64,000 bases of DNA from Litomosoides sigmodontis (GCA_963070105.1 OY718805.1:8115001-8179000), one strand, 5' to 3'; counted from the stretch's first letter, positions 24,901-38,186 are shown. Translations and numbers: made by a program. The notes: a model not told the origin generated them from the sequence alone.

Positions 24901-27865
24901 ATCGTTTATCCAATTTTGTTGTTATAGGATGAATTGGTATGCGAGGTTCTGCCGGATTATTCGGTGACTGAAACTATCATTGCATATTTGCTAGAAGAGA
25001 TAGTCTTAAAATGATTTATCTAAAAAATTTTTTTCGGCAAAAAAAAGTTCCATTCATAAATCATATAGCATTTTAAAATTCTAATAATAAGCAACAGTAA
25101 TTAAATAACAAAAAATTTAGTCTTTTGTTTTTTTAATTTAAATTTATTTTCTAATTGTTTTCGCTTCTTTTTTTTTTGTAAAAAAAACTGCAACTTTTTC
25201 GATATGAGTAATATTAAATGAAATTTTGTCAAATGGAAGAAATATTAAAATGAAGCGTAGGATACTTGATGAGATAACAGTAGTGTCATTTATTGTTATG
25301 CTTCCGATTGAAGCTAACACGAAAAGTAGCAAATTACACAAACTGATTGTAGCGAATTATTCAAATACATTGTTCCAAACTTTTTTCTGCCGTACAATTT
25401 CAAATGAAAACAAAACATGGTGATCAGTGATAAAATTAAAATCAATCGCATACCATATACGTTGGTCCATTATCAGTTCCAGCATCAAATGGAAGTAATT
25501 CAAACGTTCGTTCCGATATCCAAGTGCAATCAGGTAAGCACAAATTCACCGACGATATTCCCACACACCAATCCGGTGATGGTCCAAACATTGCAGCTAA
25601 TGAAGCAAAATGATGATACCTGATAATTTTAGTAATTAATATGCGCGTAACCTAAATTTCAAAATGATGACACATGCATACTTACTTATTCACAACAAAT
25701 GAGCTAGTTGTTCGTCCCTGCACCTCCGGATACCATAGTCCTTTGATTTTCATTAAAGTACGAATCTCTTTTGCCTACAAATATAGTGCAAAAAGCTTTC
25801 AATTAAAATTTATTAATTACTTGTAACTTAATAAATAAACAATTATTCTAATATTCACTTCCATGGGGGTTTAAATATTAAAAAAAAGAGTACAAGAGTG
25901 CAATAGATATGTCGAAAAAAAAGACAGTTCAAAATTTATTACATCAAATATGTAATATAATGAAGTAGTGGATGATTGAATTAGAATTAAAATTAAATTT
26001 TGAAAAATACATTTGCTTTCATTTCTTGCTCTCCCTTATACGTATTACCCCATTCAGCAATTTCTTTCATTCCGTCCGTTGCAATCATACCAAATTTCCA
26101 CATTGTATAATTGCCACTATGACTTGCGCCAAGCATATCCGTGAAATGCGTCAAATGTTCCACTATACAGTACACGTATAGCATTATCAATAGTAATTTT
26201 ATTTCACAATAAACATTTTTTGCTAGATTTTAATTTGCTAAAATTACTAATAACATTTAATTTATGACTTCAAACAATAAAAAAAAGGCAAGGCAAATTG
26301 TAGAATGGCAGAACAGCTGACGAAATTATTACACCATCATACATTTTTACTAATCAAATTCTGTTCATAAATTTCGAAATGTTAATTTGTTCCAATTAAT
26401 TTAAACGTTTTAATCGCGCTCTCTCTCTCTCTCTCTCTCTTGCATTGCCATATTATTTCGTTATTTTAAAGAGTGAAAAAAGAAAGCAAGAAGGAAAGCA
26501 TACATGATGGATAGTCTTTAGGATGCGTATCTCTTGACCACAAACCAATAAATTCCAAATCATACTTCGCTTCATCACAAGCGCAACAATCCAGATTGCT
26601 CTCATCAATTGCCAATGTCTTTTTGTAACCTTCTAAATTTTCCAAAAAAAAATTTATTAAATTAAAAAAATGCAACCTTTTTATTCTGCTTAATTTATTG
26701 ATCACAATTCTTTCATAGTAATGAAATAAAAGGGAAATTAATAAGCTATCAATCAAATTAGTCAAATTTAAATTATGCTAAATTTCAAAGATTACATAAA
26801 TTGTTCCATGAATTTTCCATTGCAAACCTTTGATGCAAAATTTTTTTGTTAATGATCCATCATCACCGTACCATACTTTACGTGATGTAATTACAGATGC
26901 GCGGAAATATACGCATCCTTTTTCCGATGTATCCGGTGCATACCATAGTACGTGAACAGACGTTTTTGGCCTCAAATTTGAGTGTGACACACCTGCTTTG
27001 CGACAATTTGGTGCAATTCGAGCTTCTCCCTTTCGTCCTTGAAGCTACAAAACGGTGGTAGCAGTGAGTGCTTCACATCACTACTTTAACTATAAAGTCA
27101 AATAAATACCATCATATAACTTTCTTAAAAAATCGTTTTTTTGGAATTATTTTTTTTAAAAAAAGATAATATTCAACAGTTTTCTAAAATAATTCAAGTA
27201 CTTTTTACTTTTCCATTAAAAAAATGTAACAAAAAAAGAAATGAATAAATGCGACGGGAATACAAACGGATGAATTACTAATAAATTACAAATAAATAAT
27301 AATTACGTCAAATTTTCCCGCATGATCATCGTTTTCAAATTGCGCATAAATACCAAATCCGCGGAACGCTTGCACGGTAAACTTTGTACGCCATCCTCGA
27401 AGTTTCACTACAATCACCTTATAAATCTTTTTGGAAAATAATTGCATGGATAATTTAACATTTAAATTTAAAACTGAAATTCACTAATAGCATTTTTTAG
27501 CATCGATAATTTTTTTCTATAGGAAAAGCAACTAGCTCAGAAATCAATATGCTCAGGTAATGTAAACGCAATTCATACCCGCACTTTTTTTTTCAACTCT
27601 TATTTACTTGATAAATTATTAAAATTTAAAAATTATTTCAAAATACATAAAAATTACCAATGTAACTATCGCCTGGTGTATAACCATCGGGATTAATATC
27701 AGATGTATTTGTAGCACTTGATATTTCAATTACAAAACCGCTATTGCCAGGTGTCCTCTCCTCTTTCGCTTCGTACAACTTCCTCAGACAGTTTTCTTCA
27801 CCCGTAATCGTCGAAATTACTGGTAGCAATAGGATGAGGCACTGATTACAAACTATCTGCCACAT
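21925..27865 (-). CDS. spon-1: F-spondin (Reeler, Spondin_N, five TSP1, one Kunitz)
   Basis: Secreted matrix adhesion protein of the F-spondin family, which acts in cell-matrix attachment and axon guidance. Fifteen exons (27658-27865, 27307-27407, 26828-27044, 26504-26632, 26011-26162, 25686-25774, 25454-25619, 24739-24967, 24295-24468, 23956-24126, 23225-23467, 22798-22989, 22433-22566, 22231-22306, 21925-22106) join in phase to 820 aa, close to the roughly 807 aa of the human protein. Order: signal peptide (aa 1-22), Reeler (about 25-175), Spondin_N (about 190-370, with CCACDEAKY, THPKDYPS and GPSPDW), three TSP1 repeats (about 430-626), a Kunitz domain (629-683, six Cys spaced 8-15-7-12-3), then two more TSP1 (about 705-820). 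All five TSP1 keep the W-x-x-W and CSxTC/CSASC cores. The weakest junction is the AAT/GTATTT donor at 26011. Confidence 0.96.
26419..26440. repeat. CT microsatellite in a spondin intron
   Basis: Pure CT run of 11 units inside the intron between the fourth and fifth coding exons. Confidence 0.85.
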
Positions 27866-27875
27866 AATTTATCTG
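27866..27875 (-). promoter_or_regulatory. Candidate SL trans-splice acceptor, F-spondin
   Basis: The minus strand reads ATTTTCAG, then 7 nt (ATAAATT), then the start ATG. TTTTCAG is the preferred nematode acceptor form. Confidence 0.55.
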
Positions 27876-28378
27876 AAAATAATAATTAGAATAAGATTAG
27901 TCTGAAATTCATACCATCACTATGATAAGATTACCTAATCATACATTTACAACAATCATACATATACAACAATTTCATTTGTCACTATAAAATAGCTTAA
28001 ACCACACACCATTCACACTTCCAAAAACGTCAACAATCTTCACTTCACATTAAAGTTAACCGTACTTAAACCTGTGTAAGTCTATCTGGATGGAGTTGTG
28101 ATGTGAGATGGAGCGCAGTTGTCTGATAAGAGTGAATGTGAGATGGATGGCAGATAAATAAGTGAAGCTAACGAAGCAATTAGTTGGTGCGTTGCAGCAG
28201 AAAAAAAAGAGAAAAAAAAGCCTTCAACATTCCAGTCTTCCTTTTTTCACCTCAACCTCATTAATCATCTTTAGCTCTTCACTTCCATCATCCTTCCTGT
28301 TCGCGCTTCAACTATCCAACACTTACAACACTTTGATAAATATTCATCCAATTACTATTTCACGTACGTTCATTTACT

Positions 28379-28382
<4 letters not shown>

Positions 28383-28429
<47 letters not shown>
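28383..28429. repeat. CA microsatellite, about 23 units
   Basis: Uninterrupted CA dinucleotide run about 0.5 kb upstream of the F-spondin start. Confidence 0.95.
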
Positions 28430-28430
<1 letters not shown>

Positions 28431-29494
28431 CGGAATATTTTACGTACTTTATGGCATTAAGCTAATACTGTTTTACAGATTATGATCGCTAACGTCAAAA
28501 CGTGAATTAAAATTGATTCGTTACTCATCAAATATGCAATTAACATTTATCATAATCATTGTTATCACTGCTGCTATTATTAATATTTATCATTGCTATT
28601 AATACTTACTATTACTATCAATTATTTTGGTTCGAAATTCAACAAAATTCGACACATCACTTTTCCAACGCCTGCAGAAATACACTTGAATTATAAACAC
28701 ATGAATTCATAACAGGCAATACATATAGTATGTGTAAATGTTACAAATCAATAATACTCGATTATTTCAAACTTATCTCTTTTGAATTTTTAAGCGTTGA
28801 CGGATAAGCTACAGTTCACTGCAGTAGAAGTTGCAGCTCACACAGAAGCATACCGGATATGTGAGTTAAAGGTACAAATAATAAATAAGTTAGTAATACA
28901 TCGTAATCTAAAATTATCTAAAATTTAATTCCAATTACTCAGAGCTATTCCTAACAATTGAAAACATTCTGAATTACTTATTCCGTGATATTCCAAGTAT
29001 TTCGCATCATTTACAATTAATTCGCTCACGTTTGTCATTTGCCTCATTTCAAATTAGTGCCAAAATACACGCTCGACGACGCAGCACGCCAATTGTGCGA
29101 CTCTTCGAGACAGTTTATCCATTTTTGGAATGGCTTTCTCGCTGTGTACGGTAGCAGAGTTATAGGTATAACTTACGACGATCACTTGCATCAGTGCTCC
29201 GTTGTGTGCTCCTCGTAAGCGGTTGCTTTGGGTGTGATCGGTGGGATTAGGGTAAGTCCTACGTGCGTGTCGCGCTCCTAACGCCTTTTACATGTGCTGA
29301 GATGTCAGGCATGCATGCGTAATTATGATGTCATCACTATTTATTGTTGTTGTGTTGTGCGATTACAAAATCTTTCCATATCACTTCTTGCATACATCGG
29401 ATGTGCCGCATGCTTTTCTCTCTCTCTCTCTCTGAAAGTCTGAGATAACGTATTCACGTTTCACGTTACATATTCGAAATCTATGACAACGTGT

Positions 29495-29710
29495 ACATAT
29501 ATGTGCGTGTGTGTACTTGTGTGCGTATGTTTCCGTTTGTGTTTGTGTCTGTTCTGTATGTGTGTGCGTGTACATGTGTGCGCGTATGTCTGTGGATGTG
29601 TGTCTGCATATGTGTGTATGTGTATGCGTGCGTGTGTGTGCATGTGTGTGTGCATGTGTGTGTGTGCGTGTGTGTGCATGTGTGTGTGCATGTGTGTGTG
29701 TGTGTGTGTG
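29495..29710. repeat. Long compound TG-rich tract
   Basis: About 215 nt of TG steps interrupted by CA, CG and TATG, ending in a pure TG run. Alternating purine-pyrimidine sequence of this length can adopt Z-DNA. The His/Thr-rich and Val/Cys-rich frames on either strand are artefacts. Confidence 0.9.
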
Positions 29711-30501
29711 TAAAGACATATCATCTCATTATTTTTTTCTTTAATGATAAAATTTTACCCTCCCTCAAGTTTGTCACAATCTAATATTACACGACTTAAG
29801 TGAAACTCAAGTGGATTTTACGTAACTCGAATGATGTTTCACTTGAGTGGTGTGAAATTCCGTTAAATGTAGCGAAATTTGCATAAACATGTAGGAATAA
29901 ACCTTGAAAATTCTTTGTATCGATTAGTTCTTCCTATAGACTTTTTGTGCAATATTTTCAGCGAAAGAAATTTGAATTTTCTAATTTTTTGCTGCTTTTT
30001 AAAAATATATGAAATGATTACAGTTCTCTTAGTGACAAAAATTAACGTGTTGAAAATAATGCATTTAGTCAGAGAAAAAAATTCTTTAAAATTTTTCAAA
30101 TTTTAATGCGGCAAAAGCACCCGTCCTTAGCGCATCCCTATCACGGTAGCGATTGTAGTCTTGCTGAATTCACACGTGAATTAGGCGTGAATAAAAGATA
30201 CACTATAGGATGTTGTGTAAGTCATTAAATTCAGCGTAAATTTTACAAATTTACGAGGAGGACGTGGAATGTAAACTTGCAGAAGTTTCCGAACTAAACA
30301 GGAATTGCGCTTATTAAATGTGTGAAATTTAGCAGCGTAAAAGGGAAATATGAGAGCATCGGGAACATTCTTTTTGCAAATTTAAATATAATTTAAAACT
30401 ATAGTCACTTCTATAATTGTAATCATTTATACTTACCTCTATAAATCATTTCTATAAAGATCTGTAATAAGTCACGAATTTGTCTTATCAATCGAGCAAA
30501 T

Positions 30502-33298
30502 ATGTCGAACGGCGTCTCGGTGCCACCAGCCAATGCTGCTACCGAGGAGGTTCCTTTTTTTATCTTTTTTAAAATTATTAATATATGAGCAAATTTAATT
30601 GTCCCTTTTGTCCTAAAATTTTTTTTCAAATTATCCAAAAGCCGGACAAATATAAAAAATCAAATATCGAAGTGATACAACAACAGAATGCATTTTTCTA
30701 TAATTGATGAATGTGAAGAGCGCAGCAATAAATTATATTAAATATTTACTTTGAATATCCCATATCCCGAAATGTTATTGTTTTCTCTTAGGCGAAAAAA
30801 CTGTTATTTAAAGTGATGTATCATATTTACCGTAGTTCCGTATTTATAAGTGTAATGTGTGATGATTTTTCGGGATATTTTCTTTTATAGCTTTTCAATT
30901 ATCATCAGTTTGTTCACTCTCTAGCTATTACTTATTCTTAATAGTTAAATTAAAATTAGCATTACAACGTAGGCGTAGATTTTCTCATTTTTCAGAAAAT
31001 TATATTTTGTTAATGAAGATAATAACTAGATATTTTTTTGTAGGTGGATGGTAAGAAGGAAAGCATCGATACAAATGGCAATATTCAAAATGTCAAAAAT
31101 TACGGCAATGTAACTTTACAATACTATTCTTCAGTTTATTTACCGTAATTTTAATCGAATTCTGTGAGTGGAGCACTATCTCTAGTGCTACCGTAATTTC
31201 CTAATGCCTACATACTACGTCTACATATTGGAGTATTTGTTCGAATGTTCCGTAGTTCAAATATTCAAATATTCTGTAGAACAATGCTATTGATTTTATT
31301 AAATCAATCCCTTTACTTATTTTACCTCATTTTATACTTTTAAATCCCCGTGATCTATTCGATTTTCTAATATCAATTATTTCATTCAAATTGGAATTAT
31401 ATTAATGAAATGAGTTCATATCATGTGACAAATGTAATACTTTTATTTTTTAGCGTCAAAAAAATGTAAAGGGATCACGCCGTTCACGTGCTGTTGATGT
31501 GGAACGTCGTGCAGCTTGGGAAATGGAACAGAAGAAAAAGCCCATTATCGAAAAAGGTAAATGAGTAGTTGTTGTTCTAAGATGTGACATAAGTGAAGCG
31601 AATTATTCATGTGCAATTTTCTTTTTTTTCAAGAACACAGGAAAGGCTTGTAATATTGATCCTTGATTATACTACTATAAAAATTGACGATAATTTGATA
31701 AATTGTTTATGATTACTGGGGCAGAAAAGTTTATACGTTAAAATTCGATCTTAATTTGAATAGAGGCTAGAACTTGCTATTTATAGGAGTAAAGGGCAGA
31801 GTGAAATGGTATAGTGTTCGTTATCATTACGGATTTATCGCACGTGATGATGGCAAAGGGAACGACGTATTTGTGCATCAAGTATATATTATCATTATAT
31901 GATTTTTGTGTATAATTATTTTATAATTTGAAAGCTTCAAAATTGAAGCTATTTGGACATGAATTTTTGAACGAAATTATTAATGCAAGCTTTTCATGTT
32001 GATTTTCTAATTTTCATTTCAATAAGAATTAATGCAGTATGGTGTTTTAGACAGCTATTGCAAAATCGCGGATCATTAAGTATTACCTCCGTACGCTAGG
32101 AGATGGTGAAGAAGTTCTTTTTGACATTGTTGAGGGAAAGCAAGGACCTGAAGCAGCTAATGTTACCGGACCAAATGGTGTTGAGGTATTACGTGAAAGG
32201 TTTAAAATATAAATGTAAGGTATGGTGATGACGAGAACTACTATTATGGGTTTAAAAATCTTTTGTTTATTCATACTAAGATTATCTGATTAAAATATGA
32301 TTTAAAATTCATAATACTAGTATAGTGCTTTCGCTTCATATTCTTTGTAACGAACACTATGATCTAGCACATACTTCAGGTTCGTGGTAGCAGATATTAC
32401 AAGCAGCAATTCTACAGCTTCCGTCGTCGTATAACAACATACAATCGTGAAAAAGCAGTTTGTCAAGCAAATGATAAATGTATTTTTACTTTTTTGCATG
32501 GCCTGGTTATTCTTTCGAAGATCGACCAGAGATTAATGGAGCCAATTATTATTAGTTATCATGGAGTAGTGAAATTTTCAGCAGTAGTATTAGTTCAAAC
32601 ATGCATTGTAGAGAAAGAAATGTATTAGTTTCTGACTAAAATTATTCAAATTAGATCGTCATGACGAGAATTGTAAATCAGACGTGAAGCAAGAAGATGG
32701 TAATGCTGATGTAAAGAAGTCAGATGTTGAACGTCGTCCGCGTGTTCGTAATTTTAGAGGTTGTTAATTATATCTATAGCTTTGTTTGAAGTAAATGATT
32801 TTTTAGTATGGAAAAACTCTTTATAATTCATGAATATCTCCTAATAAATGCAATTGCTTGTTAGTACATGAATTGCAAGTTTCTAATTAAATTTGTTTTT
32901 TTTTTCTTCTTCCATGTAGCTCGTCGTTTACCAACTGCTGCGAAGAAATCTAACGGCAGTGGGGATCATACTGAAGGTGAGGATGGTAGTGGAGATTCGA
33001 AAAAGGAAAACAGTCAAAGCGATGTCAACAATGCAGCTCAAAGCAAAGGCCGTGGAGACGTTCGTCAGTCAACGCGCAAGAGTAGTAGTTTGTAATTTGC
33101 AAAAAATTTGGAATGGAGGAAAATTATCATTGAATTATTTAATTGGTCTGAACAATGAATGTTTCATTGTAAATGATGAATTTAGATGATGCGATACGTC
33201 GTCGCTCAACAGCTACCACAGATGCAAGTCACTCTGAGACAGAAATTGTAGAGAAGAAAGTTAATGGTGCTTCTAATACTGCTATTGGAAATCAATAA
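30502..33298 (+). CDS. Y-box / cold-shock domain RNA-binding protein (CEY-like)
   Basis: Predicted cytoplasmic mRNA-binding Y-box protein, related to the nematode CEY family that packages mRNA. Exons 30502-30549, 31044-31109, 31454-31556, 31787-31881, 32051-32185, 32380-32479, 32655-32759, 32920-33081 and 33186-33298 join in phase to 308 aa. The cold-shock domain spans about aa 73-155, with RNP1-like YGFIAR, RNP2 VFVHQTAI and the Y-box hallmark [12 protein letters not shown]. The usual KWFN and NGYGFI appear as KWYS and YHYGFI. N-terminal linker and tail are rich in Arg, Lys and acidic residues, as expected for the charged flanks of the family. If the last intron is retained, the protein ends SSSL at TAA 33093-33095. 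The final donor (33081 or 33084) is ambiguous by one codon. No Zn knuckle is visible. Confidence 0.93.
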
Positions 33299-34816
33299 GT
33301 AGCAAACATTATTATGGTGCTAATTTATTGTTTAGTTAAGCAGTTTTAAAGTATTGTTAGCTGTTTGAATTTCATCAATTCGTTTCAGACTGTTATTACA
33401 GTCTTAGGTATGGTTTGATTGGTATGATTTTTGGTTTGAATTTCTTTTTGTCTATTTGGTATGTATGTGTAAGAGTGTAAAATATGAAATGTCTCAGTTG
33501 CAAGCAAATATTTCATTTGTATACTGAAAGGAAAAAATATATTTGAGGTTAATGAAACACAGTTTCTTAACTATTTCAGTAGTATTTGAAGAACTGGAAA
33601 TTGCTCCTATTCATATGCTCCGTGAAGCATATGCTCCGTTGTATGTCTAATGAATAAATTGTCGTTTGCTTGCTAACACTGTAACACTCGTAGATATAAC
33701 TTTTGCATTACAAAAGAGATAGGTTATTGCTGCCTTATCAGGCTTAATTTTCCATTCCGATGTTACTATCTGGAAGGTATGCGGTAATAGAACTCTAATG
33801 AGTTAATAAGACAGTTTAGATGTGGAAGTCAGATGATGGATGAATAATGAAGATAAGGAAGGACTGTATAATCTAAGCTGTTATATCTGTTTCTCATACG
33901 AAGGAACTATTTTCTAATCAATGAAAAAATGTAAACAAATAGCAAGTGGTAGTCATTATTTCTCGTGCACTCATAAGCGTCATTGTTCCAGTAATGAACA
34001 TATTATTCCGATAGGGGAGGCGGTGCTGTCCGCAGAAATGAAGGCGTTACTGTCCCAATAAGGAATGCTGCTTGTACGGTGCATATTGATAGTTTGTGCA
34101 ACAGGACATAGCCATCATATTTGATGTGATGAAATGTTTAATTATCCATGTGAATTATCTTCCGTTCTTCGATTTATTTTTTTATATTTATTGAAGTAAA
34201 AAAAATGTTTAAGCGTCACTTATGCTCACATGAATTTTTCTCGGATCATTCATTTTTTTTGGAATGCAAAAAAAAACACTTTTGTAATAAATACAATAAA
34301 AGAGTGAGAAATGATGAGAATTATGATGTGAAGAAGAATGAGAAACTAGTTTGCCAATCCGTTTTTCTTTTCAAACAATAGCAGCTGAACTGTTTAAGCG
34401 TTTGAGAATTGATTTAACTTCCAAAATAGATGAGCACATTGTGCGATACATGCAGTATCCTGAAAACATAATTTATTTTTTTTTCGGGCGACATCTTCAA
34501 TATACAACTGATGATAATAACTGCTAGAGAAAAGCTGGTAAAAAAATCGCTTAAAGGTAAAAAAGGACGGAGAGCAATAATTTCATTTTAATTTTAAATT
34601 GAAATATTTGAAAATAACTGCAGGAACCTTCATAATTTCATCAAATGGATACTGACTGAGTAGAGCCATACAGTTCTTGATTGTTACAGTGGCGCATTTG
34701 GGCTAAAATAAGTTCAACTGTAATTTTTTTCCATTACAGTAAAATGATATTAGCAAATAAGTTTCAGAGAAATGTCAAAACTATTTATTTGAAAAGTTAA
34801 AATAACTTGTAAAGAA
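33299..34816. other. 3' flank of the cold-shock gene; no gene seen
   Basis: Contains the poly-A signal at 33653-33658 and otherwise AT-rich sequence. A short GC-richer patch at about 34010-34080 has no long frame. Confidence 0.55.
33653..33658 (+). terminator. Poly-A signal AATAAA, cold-shock gene
   Basis: Canonical hexamer 355 nt after the stop codon on the gene's strand. Confidence 0.5.
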
Positions 34817-34974
34817 TTAAATACTTAAATAATTCTTATGAGTACATAAATCAAAAGTTTGACTACTTAATTTTACAATACACACTCCTTTAGTGGTGCA
34901 TGAACAAGATTGACAAGGTGAAACACGTTTTGTTGCGTCAGGCGCTATCATTATATCACCAACATAACAAAGCG
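34817..34974 (-). other. Orphan Cys-rich exon, VWC-like, near peroxidase 3' end
   Basis: A good minus-strand acceptor (ATTTTCAG) precedes 34974. Only one frame is open, giving 51 codons to TAA at 34817-34819. It holds C-x16-C-x2-C-x-C-x5-C, the spacing of the first half of a von Willebrand C domain (core SPCQSCSCTTKGVC). The exon begins with two bases, so it can splice in phase from peroxidase exons 25 or 26, both of which end with one base, but not from exon 27. It could be an alternative C-terminal exon of the peroxidase gene or the remnant of a lost one. Confidence 0.4.
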
Positions 34975-35611
34975 CTGAAAATTGTTTTAAATTGCAATTT
35001 GTTTTTTTCGATCTTAAAATTTAACTATTTCAAAAGTAAGCATTAAATGAAAGTGTGATGGAAGAGAGAACGAAGGAATAAAATGAATGCGAAATAATTT
35101 CGACAATGTACAATTAGCCTTAATTGGCCGTAACTAGAAATTAAATAAATTTTAATGCGAAATAAAACAAACGCTGATCGAACCATTGATTCAAATTCAT
35201 ATGTTCGAAATGAGAACAGGGAATTGGAGCATTTCTAGAATTAAACCATTTTTCATTTATAACATTTCTTTGATAGTACTCAAGGTTTAATTAATTACCT
35301 CACCGAGCCACTTCTATTGTGAGGTAGGCAGATGTTGTAAGTATCAAATTTAATCACACTCACCTTAACTAACAGTTAATTTTTATTTATGCATTATCAA
35401 GTCTGTAATGACAACAGTTAAATAATTATGAACTTAGCCGAGCGTCAAATGAAATGTAGTGTCAAACTTAAACATTTCTACCACTAAAAGAACGCATGAT
35501 ACCAAATTCAGTTGATTGTTTTAAAATCTTCCGTAAAGTTCAACCTTTCTAGAACAAATATGTTTGATAAACTAAAATTCGAAATTGATAATTTAAGTAG
35601 AACGTAAAGAA
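34975..35611 (-). other. Probable 3' UTR of the peroxidase gene
   Basis: No exon recognised. A minus-strand AATAAA lies at 35382-35387, about 225 nt after the peroxidase stop. Confidence 0.5.
35382..35387 (-). terminator. Poly-A signal AATAAA, peroxidase gene
   Basis: Canonical hexamer on the minus strand downstream of the predicted stop at 35612-35614. Confidence 0.45.
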
Positions 35612-38130
35612 TTACACGAATTCATCAGGTAGAAGGAATACATTTGGTTGTATCGTTTTGAGCATTTTGCTATTAGCACATAGGAGTGATGCTAATGTTA
35701 CTTTACGGATTTCACTAAGTTGTTCTGAAATTTGAAGTGTAGTGAAATGATCGAATTCATTCACTGGAATTTAATTAAGTTTTATTCTACTCACTTATTG
35801 TAAGATATGAATGAATTGAATAAAATCTGTGCCAAATAAATATTACAGTAAAATAGCATTAAAATTAAGTACTAGAAACTAAAAACAAATTTCTAAGCTA
35901 TTTGTTGAATTTCAATTTGAAATGTGCTAAAGTCTGTTTTCATCACTTCAAAATATCAATCTGTACAAGCAAGTACTACTGCTTATGCATATATATGCAA
36001 TATGACGTATGAACTCAGTAAAATTTCTGTTTCTTCAATCTTTTAATAAAACATATTCCATTGATTAGTAGTTATTACTGAGTCAAAAAAAAACTCTTTA
36101 ATTTAATTTAACAAAACCTGTAAGTGAAATACATTTATTTACTTATAGAAAAACGTGTTGCATGTAAATCGTTTTCATAGTAAAATCGATCACATTTTTT
36201 TAAACGGTGAAATTGTTCTGCTATAATACATGCCATCGTTGGCGGTAAAAGTGCATCTAAAATTGGAAACTTTTTTTTCTTGCTTCCTTTCGGAATATAC
36301 GAAATGGCATTTTTTACACGCAGTACTTCAATAATTACTGTAAAAATTATGAGAATTTTGCTCTCATTGCTTCTACCATCTCATTAATTGCACAAGAATT
36401 AATTAATCACAAAAATTTTTCTTAGCAAGAAGAAAGAAAATACTTTTTAAATGAATTATTTTAATTTAATATTACTATCAGAAAAAGAATAAAAGAAAAA
36501 AAATAATTTCTCATTTTTTCAACTGACAAATTTCACTTTAGTTTTTTTTCCACTTCCTAAGTGTACTTTCCATCATTTTACCTTTCATCGGCTTCTCACA
36601 GAGTAATCCAGGAAACAGATCAATATCATCCACAGTTTCATACAAATTTTTTAATGCTTCGACCGCTAACTCATCCATTTCATTCAACAAATCAGCGAAA
36701 TCTTTTGCTGCGCCAATACCACAAAATTCTCTTAAGTAGGTGACCATGCAATTCCATCAGTGGAATAAGATAATATTTGATAAGTTAAGTTAGTGGTTTA
36801 AATAACTTATAAATTACTCTATTTAGGTTATAAATTTAATTTGAAAAGCACTCGTGTAAAGCTAATTGTACGAAGCTTTCGTAAAATTAATAGAGAAAAA
36901 CTAATTGTAAATTCCAAATCCAAAATATTACTACTGTAATTTCAATGCATTTTTGCTACAATTTTTTTCGGGCAGCAATAGTTTTAATACTTTACTTACT
37001 GAAATTTAATTAATTTAGAAATTACACTGTTGATGAGGATGGATACGTACCGGAAAGCATTGTAAGGCTGTACACCATGATCACGACCTCTTAATATATT
37101 CAAGCTTATAAGATCCATTCCGGAAAGCGGCTCGCCTCGTCGACCAAACAAATGATTCCGTAATGCAGTGGTAATATGCCGATCAAAAGCCATTGCTGGT
37201 GTGCCAAGTAAACCAGCAAGTAACGAATCAATGCTACCTTTAAAATAAATCAATCATTCAGGTAATTCAAACTAATTGAATAAGTTTACAGGCTGCAAAA
37301 GTGATCAAAATTTAAACAAAAATTTAAAAACGAAATCTCAATTATCACTTGTCTGATATAGTATAATTAAATAGATTTATAAATCCTAAAAGGATTTTTA
37401 ATACCGTTACTGTCCACTTCTCGCCACATATTTCGCATGTTAATACATGAATATACGTCAAATGATTTAGCAATTGTCGAACGTTTGGACAAGAATTTTT
37501 AAACGTACCTCTTTTACCATCATATATTGCCTCAACAGAATTAAAATTTTCAACAAGATCAACCGGTTCGGTGAAATTCCTATAGGAAGCATCAAAACGG
37601 GGAAAAAATCGGCGAACCAAAGTGTGACCAAAACGGAACGCTGACGTTGAAAACGGATGCGATATTGATGCATCACATTTGTCATCGTAGCCTACAACGA
37701 TCATTATCTTCAAGAGCATTACATTTCAATCATATTAAAGAAAAAAAAAAGGGAAATTAAAATGCCTTAACTATCGTCGTCCATACTGTATGTGTAAATA
37801 TTATATATTAATCGTAAATTCACTTTTTTGAAAAAAAACTTTATTAAGTAACGATGAACTTATTTTGCTACTCTTACACTATCACATAGTAGGGAGGAAG
37901 AAAAATGATAAAAGTACGTGTTGCAAAATAGAAAAAAAAATTCTTATAAAAAAATGTAGAATTAGGTTAAAAATAAAAGTTGCCTTTTAGAAAAATAAAG
38001 TGAATTAAAAGTAAATATTAAGTAAATAAAAGTAAATATTGGAAACATTACAATAATTTATGCGAAATACAATACGAAGATTGATGATCATTGAATTTTC
38101 CAATTCGAACAACAATCTTGTTAATTACTT

Positions 38131-38186
<56 letters not shown>

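Larger units (their letters stand above)
27876..30501. other. Divergent intergenic region, F-spondin / cold-shock gene
   Basis: Bidirectional upstream region holding a pure CA run and a long TG-rich tract (listed separately). The segment at about 29040-29320 is clearly GC-richer than the rest and contains many CG dinucleotides; no frame, tRNA box or known RNA was recognised there, so it may be promoter sequence or an unseen non-coding exon. Confidence 0.5.

Noticed and set aside
25226..25623. Plus-strand frames of 65-68 codons inside F-spondin introns and exons
   Set aside because: They overlap confirmed minus-strand exons or AT-rich intron and show no splice or composition support.
29381..29784. 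His/Thr-rich and Val/Cys-rich frames
   Set aside because: Translations of a TG/CA microsatellite in every frame.
35283..35306. Resemblance to the nematode SL1 spliced leader (GGTTTAATTA...)
   Set aside because: The match breaks after ten bases, and the expected donor and Sm-site layout of an SL RNA gene is not seen.
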